Assembly: GCA_000431315.1 (NCBI GenBank)
Contig: HF989680.1
Coordinates: forward strand, 1-8,557
DNA: 8,557 bases
Direction of reading: 5' to 3'
DNA from: Brachyspira sp. CAG:484
Lineage (GTDB): Bacteria > Cyanobacteriota > Vampirovibrionia > Gastranaerophilales > Gastranaerophilaceae
Position numbers and translations under genes: made by a program. Positions 1 through 5,715 of the stretch are shown here, in pieces. Numbering within the stretch: position 1 is the first letter of the stretch; every line of letters begins with the position of its first letter. The notes below the pieces were generated by a model. It worked only from the letters and a program-made list of their open reading frames with translations. It made no database searches and was not told the DNA's origin.

Positions 1-48
1 TTTTAACAAAATCAGCTGTAATCTCCCTTTTATCTGTGTTTCAAAAAA

Positions 49-62
49 GACAAATATTTGTC
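49..62. repeat. 14-base perfect palindrome GACAAATATTTGTC
   Basis: The palindrome is seen directly in the sequence. It lies in the non-coding flank left of the transposon genes. A similar but shorter form, GACAAAATGTC, occurs at 4001-4011 near the other flank. It could be a protein-binding site at the element end or a chance AT-rich palindrome. Confidence 0.4.
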
Positions 63-178
63 CTGTTTTTTACGAAGAAATATAAAGCGGTCTTGACGAA
101 ACAGGTTTTTGTTATATTTTCTCCATTAAGATTATTATATCTGCTGTTAAACAAGAATAAATAAGCTCAAAATTTTGC

Positions 179-195
179 TCGGGGAAATTTCCCGA
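179..195. repeat. Palindrome around GGGAAATTTCCC
   Basis: A perfect 12-base palindrome occupies 182-193, and the symmetry extends to TC...GA (179-195) if one G is bulged. It lies 116 bases beyond the stop of the last transposon gene. As a minus-strand RNA hairpin it is small and has no strong U-run after it, so a binding site or weak terminator are both possible. Confidence 0.4.
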
Positions 196-310
196 TATGT
201 CGGAAATCTTTAGGCCGGTTAAATTAGGAGTATATTATAGTTAATTTCTATATGACTTAAAATACTGATTTTTCGTTTCAAATCGGGGAAAAGTTTATGA
301 AGTTGTGTTT

Positions 311-976
311 CTAATGTTGTACCAAACTTTTTAAATCAAAATAAAGGTCTTTAAAGCCTCTTTTTCTTCGCCACAGAGTTTCTGCTATTTTGTAACTCAG
401 GTTATTGGCATTTGTGTTATGAGTCAGATTTCTTGACAGGTAGCAATATATTGTTGTAAATTCAGCTTTTTCCTTAGATGAGAACATCTTGTCATCCTCT
501 GATTTTAAAAGAGTTTCGGATACAAAAATTTGATTAAAATAGAAATACAAATAAACTTCCTTATTGAAAAACTTTCTGTGTCGTGCTTTTTGCGGCTGTT
601 TTAAATAATATGAGTCAAGCTGTCTTTTCTGTCTTTGATAAATCAAGGTTCTAAATATTGTATAAAATTTCTGCACCTGATCTTCGCCTATATTTGCAAT
701 ATTAGATGTCTTTATTGTTTTAATGTCTTCACAAAAGCACCTGATAACAGTATCCGTTACCACAGCAGGATAAAGTTTAAATATAGAATAATTCTGTATG
801 ACAGGGTTTTGTTTGCAATATATGTATTCACCGTTTTTAGTTATCAATTTGCCTTCCTTAACAAATTCATCCAGTAAAGGAAACAGGTTGCTTTTCGGAA
901 TTTCTGACAATATTTCGAGATTCTCAAGTGAAAATTTGTTTAGACGTTTGCAAAGTTGTAATATTTTGTCTTTCAC
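311..976 (-). CDS. Unknown basic protein, third gene of the Mu-type transposon
   Basis: I do not recognise this 221-residue protein. The start is GTG at 976: an in-frame TAA lies immediately before it and AAGGAG sits 8 bases upstream. Residues 1-55 look like a small winged-helix domain: a helical stretch with SLENLEILSEIPKSNLFPLL, then a hairpin-like GKLITKNGEYIYC. The middle (about 113-140) is strongly basic, with YQRQKRQLDSYYLKQPQKAR, and the C-terminus has LWRRKRGF (201-208). There is no zinc-finger cysteine pattern like TniQ/TnsD, no nuclease motif that I can see and no membrane segment. It overlaps the end of the ATPase gene by 53 bases, so it is probably translated with it and serves the same element. 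A DNA-binding accessory, target-choice or regulatory role is inference only. It ends in TAG with no clear terminator. Confidence 0.85.
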   Translation of the reverse strand: MKDKILQLCKRLNKFSLENLEILSEIPKSNLFPLLDEFVKEGKLITKNGEYIYCKQNPVIQNYSIFKLYPAVVTDTVIRCFCEDIKTIKTSNIANIGEDQVQKFYTIFRTLIYQRQKRQLDSYYLKQPQKARHRKFFNKEVYLYFYFNQIFVSETLLKSEDDKMFSSKEKAEFTTIYCYLSRNLTHNTNANNLSYKIAETLWRRKRGFKDLYFDLKSLVQH

Positions 977-1652
977 TTAAAATACTCCTTAGATTTTTTT
1001 CGTTAAGTTCTTTTAGTTCATTTGTTTTGGCGAGTTTTTCAATTTTATTAATTAGTTTTACTATCTGCCTTAACTGATTGTGTCTTGTTGCAAGGTACTC
1101 CAAGCCGTCATTCGTAATTGGGATTTCAGATAGTTCCGATAGAATTTGCATAATATCCTGTTTATCATAAGGTTCAAACTTAAATGTCTTATAAATCCTA
1201 TCTTTCAAATGAGGATATCTTGATAACTTCTTGTCAATATTTATCATCCCGACCAGTATCATTGGACACCCTGTCCTATCACACAAATCCCTTAAAATCT
1301 CAATAACATTATTGTTTACAAGGTAGTCAACCTCATCAATAATTAGCGGTTTGGGATTTTGTTTTAACTTCTGTTCAACGAGATTAAACGTATCCTGAAT
1401 ATGCCAAAACGGTTCTTCTCCTAATTCTTCTGCAATTTCAGATAACAGCCACCGACTTGTCATACCTTGGTTTGCTCTTACATATATGCAATCATTTTTA
1501 AAAGTCCACCACTTTATAGTTTCTGATTTTCCGAGTCCATACTCTCCATAAACAAGAATAATTTTAGGTATATTATTAGGTAGTTGTTTTACCTCCTCCA
1601 TTAATGATACAAAGTTTTTGACGTTCTTCGTTTTTACAAATACTTTATTCAT
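924..1652 (-). CDS. MuB-like AAA+ ATPase, transposition target-selection protein
   Basis: This 242-residue protein is an AAA+ ATPase of the MuB/TnsC/IstB type. In that family the ATP-bound protein coats DNA, recruits the transposase to target sites and stimulates it. Visible motifs are Walker A GEYGLGKS (residues 36-43, K42), Walker B LIIDEVDYL (103-111, D106 and E107) and a sensor-1-like LVGMINID (133-140, N138). The C-terminal third (about 160-225) is the helical lid expected of AAA+ proteins. It is shorter than phage Mu MuB (312 residues) and lacks an obvious N-terminal DNA-binding helix-turn-helix. The ATG at 1652 lies 2 bases after the transposase stop, and its ribosome site AAGGAG (1660-1665) is inside the end of the transposase gene, which suggests coupled translation. 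It ends in TGA inside the next gene. The ATPase call is firm; MuB rather than another subfamily follows from the partner gene. Confidence 0.92.
   Translation of the reverse strand: MNKVFVKTKNVKNFVSLMEEVKQLPNNIPKIILVYGEYGLGKSETIKWWTFKNDCIYVRANQGMTSRWLLSEIAEELGEEPFWHIQDTFNLVEQKLKQNPKPLIIDEVDYLVNNNVIEILRDLCDRTGCPMILVGMINIDKKLSRYPHLKDRIYKTFKFEPYDKQDIMQILSELSEIPITNDGLEYLATRHNQLRQIVKLINKIEKLAKTNELKELNEKNLRSILSERQNITTLQTSKQIFT
985..990 (-). promoter_or_regulatory. Ribosome binding site AAGGAG that fixes a GTG start
   Basis: On the minus strand AAGGAG is followed by 8 bases and then GTG at 976-974, with an in-frame stop directly before the GTG. This makes GTG the only plausible start for the third transposon gene. 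The site lies inside the coding region of the ATPase gene. Confidence 0.8.
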
Positions 1653-1654
1653 CT

Positions 1655-3682
1655 TTATACTCCTTCTTGGTCAAATACATTTTTCTTATTATGTTCACAA
1701 TCTGCGTATAAATTGGCATATTCATCACTATTTAAATACCTCTTAAGCCACTTTCTTTGTTCAGGATTGGTACAACCGTATTTCATTAACCATTCATATT
1801 TTTCATAATCAGCGTTAAATACTGGAATATTCATTTGCTGTTCCCGAAAGTTTAATTTGCGTTTTAGTGGTGTTTTAGTCTGTTCAAATTTTTCAATTTC
1901 AATAACTTCTTCCTGTTCAATCTCTATAGCTTCTGCTTTTTCTTTAGGGAAATACTTTAAGAACTCTTTTTTCACTCTCTTAAATCTGCGTTGCTGTTTT
2001 TGTATTTGTTGCTTAAATTGTTCCATATCTTTTACTGTTCCCAAGTGATTTGCCATTGGATGAACTTTTTCAACTTGTCTTGCGATACATAAAAATTCAC
2101 CTTTTATTGAATACACAAGGACTTTTGAAAGGTCAAACAAACTGTATTTTATAAACACTTTTTCTCTTAAATCCAATAAATAATCACTCCTATAATGCAT
2201 TCCTAGAAATGTTATTCCATGTTTATTTATTGTCCTTGTTTCTGTTTTCATCATAAGGTCGTTCAAAATACTTTTATCAATATTCTCTTTTGAAATATCA
2301 TTTAACATCTCTTGAATAGTTTTTGAACGGTTATTAGGACAAGGTTTTGAATTATGGTAATCTAGCCAGCAATCTATAAATTTTATTGTTTCTTGAATAG
2401 TTGGAATATAGTTTTTTGTTAACTTATTATGCATATCTTTATGAAGTTTTTCTCCTCGTTTCATCCAAGCCGGTTTATTTTCAACACTTGTCCCTATATA
2501 ACTTGTCATCATTTTTTCAAACTCTTCTTGAAATTCAAGGAAGAATCTTTCAATAACTTTTGCTCTTGCATTATATGGTTTTGCAAAAACTGATTTTATT
2601 CCAAGTTTTGCATAAATCCCATTAAATCCCGCTTCGTCAAAATCTATATTTTGGAAATATTTTGCTTTAAATGCTTTTCCGTTATCTTGATAAACTACCT
2701 TCGGAATCAGACCAAGATTTAAAATAGAATTTCTTAATGCACTTGCTATGCATCGAGTATTCTCACTCATCATAATTTCATAACCGACTAATGCTGTTGA
2801 TTTCCAATCTAAAAAGCCGACCAAAGTTGCTCTGGTCGGCTTTCCTGTAAATGGATTAATTATTTGAAAATTAAGAACATGTCCATCAGCTATCAAAACA
2901 TCTCCTACTTCAATTTTAGAAATATCTCGTTCTATATACGGTTCAACTTTATCGTGATATGCTTTTTCACCTTCTCTAAATAAAATCCACTTTGAATAAT
3001 TGTTTTTCTTAAAATTCTCCGCAAATCTTCTGAATGTTAGATTACAAGGAATATTTTCATATCCTCGCTTTTCTAGAATATGTTTTGTTAAATTTATAGC
3101 TTTTCCGATACGAAATTTATTCGGGTGTAACAAATATTTCAAAAATATCTGTTTCATTTCCTCATTCAAAATCGTATTATATTCACCTTGTTGATTAGTT
3201 TTACGTTTTTGTAGAAGCCCATCCGTTCCATAATTTTCAAACATCTTAACCCAACGATGAAGTGTTCCTATCGAAATTGGACCCACAAATTTATGTATTT
3301 GTGGCAAATACATTCCGCTATTGTATAAATCTAAAAATACTGAATCAGCTTCTTTCTTAGTTGGATATTTTTTACGAAGGTTATTTAAAGCTACAACAAT
3401 ATCCACTTTTGCAAGAGCTGCTAATTTTGCATGTTCTGATACAAAATTTACCTTGTTTTCAAACGGAACAAGTGCAGTTGATTTTAACTCTTCTTCATCC
3501 AGTTTATCTTGTATATCCGACTCTAAGGAAGAATAAAGGATTTCATAGGATTTTCCGCCCTTTACTTCAACTTCTCTTGCGATATACTTACCCTGATTAA
3601 TCGCAAGTCTTATTGAACGTGTACTTTTTAAGCCTTTTATTCTTGCTATTTCATTAATACTAATAAATTCATCCATACTCAC
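1655..3682 (-). CDS. MuA-like DDE transposase
   Basis: This 675-residue protein catalyses strand cutting and joining at the element ends. Residues 3-60 resemble the N-terminal winged-helix DNA-binding domain of MuA-type transposases (FISINEIARIKGLKSTRSIR). Residues about 95-165 form a second helix-turn-helix region (ISIGTLHRWVKMFENYG). The RNase H-like core (about 255-385) carries D266 in IADGH, D333 in YQDNGKAF and E378 in AKVIERFF. The 67-residue D-D spacing equals that of MuA (D269, D336), and the AKxxER context around the glutamate also matches. A beta-barrel-like segment (about 480-545) precedes a lysine-rich helical region (555-580) and an acidic stretch (582-600), fitting the C-terminal part that contacts the ATPase. 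The start is either GTG 3682, with a weak GAG 7 bases upstream, or ATG 3676; neither has a strong ribosome site, which would keep expression low. It is intact and near MuA length (663). Confidence 0.95.
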   Translation of the reverse strand: MSMDEFISINEIARIKGLKSTRSIRLAINQGKYIAREVEVKGGKSYEILYSSLESDIQDKLDEEELKSTALVPFENKVNFVSEHAKLAALAKVDIVVALNNLRKKYPTKKEADSVFLDLYNSGMYLPQIHKFVGPISIGTLHRWVKMFENYGTDGLLQKRKTNQQGEYNTILNEEMKQIFLKYLLHPNKFRIGKAINLTKHILEKRGYENIPCNLTFRRFAENFKKNNYSKWILFREGEKAYHDKVEPYIERDISKIEVGDVLIADGHVLNFQIINPFTGKPTRATLVGFLDWKSTALVGYEIMMSENTRCIASALRNSILNLGLIPKVVYQDNGKAFKAKYFQNIDFDEAGFNGIYAKLGIKSVFAKPYNARAKVIERFFLEFQEEFEKMMTSYIGTSVENKPAWMKRGEKLHKDMHNKLTKNYIPTIQETIKFIDCWLDYHNSKPCPNNRSKTIQEMLNDISKENIDKSILNDLMMKTETRTINKHGITFLGMHYRSDYLLDLREKVFIKYSLFDLSKVLVYSIKGEFLCIARQVEKVHPMANHLGTVKDMEQFKQQIQKQQRRFKRVKKEFLKYFPKEKAEAIEIEQEEVIEIEKFEQTKTPLKRKLNFREQQMNIPVFNADYEKYEWLMKYGCTNPEQRKWLKRYLNSDEYANLYADCEHNKKNVFDQEGV

Positions 3683-4084
3683 AGATTAACTCTGAAGTCG
3701 GAAAAGTGTTCCTGTTTTCCTGCTTTTGTAACATACCAACACAAATTACTCTTATTAAAGCCAAATCGGACATTATTTACTTCAAAAGTCCAATAATCGT
3801 TTTATCCGTACAATTTAGTAAAATTGGGGAAATACAGAACTGTTATTAGGTTTTTAAAATAAAATGTTGGAAATTTGAGCCACTTTCTGATACCCAAAAG
3901 AGACTTTTCGTCCGGTTTCATAACACATAAAACGATTACTTCCGACCGCCATCATTCAAACACCAAGCCAACCTTACCAAATAATCCTTTTATTCGTTCA
4001 GACAAAATGTCCCGTTAAAATACAATCACCTTTCAAGATTCTTTGTAGAATTGCAGAAATATATGGATTCTTTTAAGAATTAAT
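3683..4084. other. Non-coding flank upstream of the transposase
   Basis: There is no credible gene in these 400 bases. The segment should contain the promoter of the minus-strand transposon operon and the transposase-proximal end of the element. I saw no convincing -35/-10 pair. It contains a 12-base inverted repeat, two of the three TTCCGAC motifs (3697-3703 minus, 3940-3946 plus), AAATTGGGGAAA (3821-3832, matching 11 of 12 bases at 280-291) and a tandem TTCCTG (3710-3721). Transposon must change to chromosome somewhere before the terminator at 4086. Confidence 0.5.
3794..3938. repeat. 12-base inverted repeat ATAAAACGATTA, candidate transposase sites
   Basis: TAATCGTTTTAT at 3794-3805 is the exact reverse complement of ATAAAACGATTA at 3927-3938. 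The plus-strand copy continues into CTTCCGAC; the minus-strand copy continues into TTGGAC. A related sequence, ATAAAGCGGTCTTGAC, lies in plus orientation at 82-97 in the other flank. Inverted placement of similar sites at both flanks is what an end-binding transposase would need. The match is seen directly; the role is inferred. Confidence 0.45.
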
Positions 4085-4085
4085 T

Positions 4086-4124
4086 AAAAAAAGAGGATTA
4101 GGAAAAATCCTATCCTCTTTTTAT
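4086..4124 (-). terminator. Factor-independent terminator after tRNA-Met, bidirectional
   Basis: The arms AAGAGGATTAGGA (4091-4103) and TCCTATCCTCTT (4108-4119) pair with one bulged base around an AAAA loop. On the minus strand the stem is followed by a run of seven Ts (4092-4086), ending the tRNA transcript. The plus strand also has a T-rich tail, so it may also stop transcripts leaving the transposon flank. Confidence 0.85.
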
Positions 4125-4125
4125 T

Positions 4126-4199
4126 TAGCAAGGGAGAGATTCGAACTCTCGACCTCACGGGTATGAGCCGTGCGCTCTCACCAACTGAGCTACCTTGCC
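4126..4199 (-). tRNA. tRNA-Met (CAT anticodon), elongator type
   Basis: The minus strand folds as a full cloverleaf of 74 bases. The acceptor arm is GGCAAGG with CCTTGCT, giving a G-U pair at position 1-72. The D arm is GCTC/GAGC, the anticodon arm is CACGG-CTCATAC-CCGTG with anticodon CAT, the variable loop is AGGTC, and the T arm is GAGAG-TTCGAAT-CTCTC. The discriminator base is A and the CCA end is not encoded. The first position is G, not the C of initiator tRNAs with their C1-A72 mismatch, so this is an elongator tRNA. The anticodon-to-T-arm sequence resembles Bacillus elongator tRNA-Met. An isoleucine tRNA with lysidine-modified CAT is a less likely alternative. Confidence 0.95.
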
Positions 4200-4403
4200 A
4201 TTTTATAATTCCTTTATTCAATTTTCATCGGCTCAGTTGCTTCGAGCGGTGCTCTCACAAATATTTAATTTTGTTCGCTTCGCTCACTGGAGCTACCTTG
4301 CCATTTTAATTCTTTATTCAATTTCATCGGCTCAGCTGCTTCGAGAGATGTTCTCATAAATATTTAATTTTGTCCGCTTCGCTCATTGGAGCTGCTGTGC
4401 CAT
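4187..4403 (-). repeat. Two tandem ~100-base units carrying the tRNA-Met 5' end
   Basis: The plus-strand string GAGCTACCTTGCCATTTTA starts at 4187 (5' end of the real tRNA gene plus its upstream flank) and again at 4290; a decayed GAGCTGCTGTGCCATA starts at 4389. The units are 4187-4289 (103 bases) and 4290-4388 (99 bases) and are nearly 90 percent alike by eye. At the far end of each unit, TTCGCTTCGCTCAC before GGAGCTACC resembles a decayed copy of the tRNA D arm. Each unit also carries GGCTCAG(T/C)TGCTTCGAG, itself like a D arm in the opposite orientation, and a small GAGC/GCTC-type hairpin. None of the fragments is a complete tRNA. Confidence 0.85.
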
Positions 4404-4464
4404 AGATTAATATTCAATTGACGAATTTTATTTTCTCACAAAAGATTTTAAATTTCAAGCCCTT

Positions 4465-5223
4465 TTATTTACAAGATTTTTTCCCATCCCAGTTTAAATC
4501 GTTACAATGCAAATAATCCATATTTTCATTATAGATTACCCAGGCTGTACAGCCGTATCCGTTAAGTGCACTTGGATTTCTCTTATTACAGTAATCTTCA
4601 AATGTAAATCCGCTTGTCTGCTGACCTGTTCCCATTGGTACAAATCCATATTTTGTGTAATAAAAAAGAAATACGTCTTCACCTGTTTTATTCGGTGCCT
4701 TTTTACCATTCACATCAACAAAGATTTCACCACATATATGCTGCAGCTGTTTTGAAGTTCCGACGCTGCTGCTGCAAGTACCGCTTGCAACAGTTGTTCC
4801 TACTATATATGTTCCGTCAGCCAAAATTATATAGGGTGTGAATTTACTAAACTTAGTTCCGTCAAGAGAATATCTTTCATAAGATTTGCATTCATTTGTA
4901 CCTGCTTTACATTTTGATATTATTTTAAGGTATGGGGACATAATATCCCAAAATTTATTTACAACTTCATTATTGTTCATCTGTTCCTCTTCTGTCGGAT
5001 CAGTCACCATACCGGCTGTTGTCAGACCCCAGGTTTCAATTTCACCGTTTTCATTTTTTGCAAGCATAAATGCCTGATTCATTGTACTGTTAAACTTTTT
5101 TAATTTTGCTATTATTTCTTTTTCTGAATTTTTTTGAATTAAAGCTGGCAGTGTCATTGCCGCAACTATCCCTATAATTCCGAGAGTAATTAAAACTTCT
5201 GCTAAGGTGAAGGCTTTTTTCAT
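4465..5223 (-). CDS. Type IV pilin-like / type II secretion pseudopilin
   Basis: This 252-residue protein has a class III prepilin leader: MKKA, then FTLAEVLITLGIIGIVAAM as the hydrophobic N-terminal helix, with E5 after the expected cut before F5. The residue before the cut is Ala rather than the usual Gly. Prepilin peptidase would process it and the helix would pack it into a pilus or pseudopilus at the inner membrane. The C-terminal globular part has a DVNGKKAPNKTGEDVF motif (170-185), common in pseudopilin-like proteins, and eight cysteines (105, 112, 150, 164, 212, 225, 240, 251), which could form disulfides outside the cytoplasm. I chose ATG 5223 over ATG 5235 because GGAG lies 6 bases before 5223 while 5235 has no ribosome site. 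It stands alone with its own strong promoter. No secretion or pilus machinery genes are nearby, so its exact assembly is unknown. Confidence 0.9.
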   Translation of the reverse strand: MKKAFTLAEVLITLGIIGIVAAMTLPALIQKNSEKEIIAKLKKFNSTMNQAFMLAKNENGEIETWGLTTAGMVTDPTEEEQMNNNEVVNKFWDIMSPYLKIISKCKAGTNECKSYERYSLDGTKFSKFTPYIILADGTYIVGTTVASGTCSSSVGTSKQLQHICGEIFVDVNGKKAPNKTGEDVFLFYYTKYGFVPMGTGQQTSGFTFEDYCNKRNPSALNGYGCTAWVIYNENMDYLHCNDLNWDGKKSCK

Positions 5224-5229
5224 AATTTT

Positions 5230-5233
5230 CTCC
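5230..5233 (-). promoter_or_regulatory. Ribosome binding site GGAG deciding the pilin start
   Basis: GGAG on the minus strand is followed by AAAATT and ATG at 5223-5221. The upstream in-frame ATG at 5235 overlaps this site and has only A/T-rich sequence before it, so the mature reading begins MKKAFTL. Confidence 0.75.
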
Positions 5234-5278
5234 ATTTTTTATATACTTTTCTCTAGTAAATTCTATGTTATATATCTA

Positions 5279-5307
5279 ACTATACTATTTTTTAGATACT
5301 CTGTCAA
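5279..5307 (-). promoter_or_regulatory. Sigma-70 type promoter of the pilin-like gene
   Basis: On the minus strand TTGACA (5307-5302) is separated by exactly 17 bases from TATAGT (5284-5279). Transcription would start near 5272 and leave a leader of about 50 bases before ATG 5223. The -35 box is perfect consensus and the -10 box differs at one base, so strong expression is expected unless it is repressed. Confidence 0.85.
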
Positions 5308-5334
5308 TTTAAAAAGTATGTTTTATATCATTAA

Positions 5335-5370
5335 TTGTAATTTGTAAAAAATATATACTTTTATTTGTAA
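5335..5370 (+). promoter_or_regulatory. Triple TTGTAA repeats before the XRE regulator gene
   Basis: TTGTAA occurs at 5335-5340, 5342-5347 and 5365-5370 in the same orientation, around a -10-like TATACT at 5354-5359. The only sequence at the right distance for a -35 box is a poor TTAATT (5331-5336). The repeats could be operator sites for the regulator encoded 9 bases downstream, but in such AT-rich DNA chance is a real alternative. Confidence 0.3.
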
Positions 5371-5378
5371 GAGGTTAC

Positions 5379-5693
5379 ATGGACGATATAAAATATCTTT
5401 TTGGACGAAAATTAAAAGAACTGCGGTTGAAGAATAAGTTATCTCAGGAGGAACTCGCAGAAAAAATAGATATTGCGGAGCGGAATTTAAGTAAAATTGA
5501 ATGCGGCAAGAGCTTTATAAGAGCTGAAAAGATAGGCAGACTTGCAGAAGTACTTGGGGTTACTCCAAAGGATTTGTTTGACTTTGAGCACCAGAAAGAT
5601 TTGGATGAGATAAGAGATGAACTCATCAGTGCTATACAATTGGATAATAAAAACCTGCGTGTTTTATATCAATTTTATAATATAATAAAATAG
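5379..5693 (+). CDS. XRE-family helix-turn-helix transcriptional regulator
   Basis: This 104-residue protein has a Cro/CI-type (HTH_3) domain at about residues 7-66: LGRKLKEL-like helix 1, LSQEELAEKI (21-30) as helix 2, RNLSKIECGK (35-44) as the recognition helix, and AEVLGVTPKDLFDF closing the fold. The C-terminal 38 residues form a charged helical tail that may serve dimerisation; there is no enzyme or ligand domain. A ribosome site AAGAGG (5369-5374) lies 4 bases before the ATG. It is divergent from the pilin-like gene and 22 bases ahead of the MATE transporter gene, which it probably controls together with itself. Target and inducer cannot be told from sequence. The family call is firm. 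Confidence 0.93.
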   Translation: MDDIKYLFGRKLKELRLKNKLSQEELAEKIDIAERNLSKIECGKSFIRAEKIGRLAEVLGVTPKDLFDFEHQKDLDEIRDELISAIQLDNKNLRVLYQFYNIIK

Positions 5694-5715
5694 TGCAATT
5701 GAAGGTATATTTTTC

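Larger units (their letters stand above)
1..310. other. Non-coding flank downstream of the transposon genes
   Basis: I see no credible gene in this stretch. It lies beyond the last gene of the minus-strand transposon operon and probably contains one end of the element. It holds a 14-base palindrome (49-62), a palindromic GGGAAATTTCCC (182-193), a spaced inverted repeat CCTGTTT/AAACAGG (62-68 and 99-105), and motifs that recur at the other flank: ATAAAGCGGTCTTGAC (82-97), minus-strand TTCCGAC (199-205) and AAATCGGGGAAA (280-291). I could not tell where transposon ends and chromosome begins; the end may lie left of base 1. Confidence 0.5.
82..3946 (-). mobile_element. Compact Mu-type (MuA/MuB) transposon, three genes
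   Basis: Three co-directional minus-strand genes form the body: a MuA-like DDE transposase, a MuB-like AAA+ ATPase and an unknown basic protein. Known Mu-type and Tn7-type elements move by a DDE transposase helped by an ATPase that selects target DNA. The given limits are only the outermost shared motifs (82-97 and 3940-3946), not proven ends. No phage morphogenesis, lysis, resistance or toxin genes lie between them, so this looks like a minimal transposon rather than a prophage. All three frames are open, with ribosome sites on the second and third genes, so the element may be active. Neither a 5-base target duplication nor a clean terminal inverted repeat was found by eye. Confidence 0.75.

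Noticed and set aside
93..120. A plus-strand promoter TTGACG with TATTTT 16 bases later
   Set aside because: The -10 box is poor and the transcript would run antisense into the end of the transposon operon with no gene to serve.
35..3927. TGTGTT at 35 and its inverted counterpart AACACA ending at 3927 as the transposon termini
   Set aside because: With one gap they align over about 27 bases at roughly two thirds identity, but the neighbouring five bases (TTATC and TAAAA) do not form a target duplication, and the similarity is not clearly above AT-rich background.
3683..4200. A Tn7-like or CRISPR-associated transposon
   Set aside because: There is no TnsA, TniQ/TnsD zinc-finger protein, Cas gene or CRISPR array. 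The transposase core spacing and the AKxxER context fit MuA better.
4187..4403. A CRISPR array or additional tRNA genes in the tandem repeats
   Set aside because: The units are about 100 bases with no short-repeat/spacer pattern, and the tRNA-like pieces lack anticodon and T arms.
4414..4421. TCAATTGA palindrome after the pilin gene as a terminator
   Set aside because: It is only eight bases long with no GC-rich stem or T-run; no clear terminator for the pilin gene was found.
5444..5626. Open frames opposite or out of phase with real genes, for example 5444-5626 minus, 6729-7058 plus, 7884-8066 plus and 8230-8427 minus
   Set aside because: They lie wholly inside well-recognised genes, have no ribosome sites that I could see and encode no recognisable protein.
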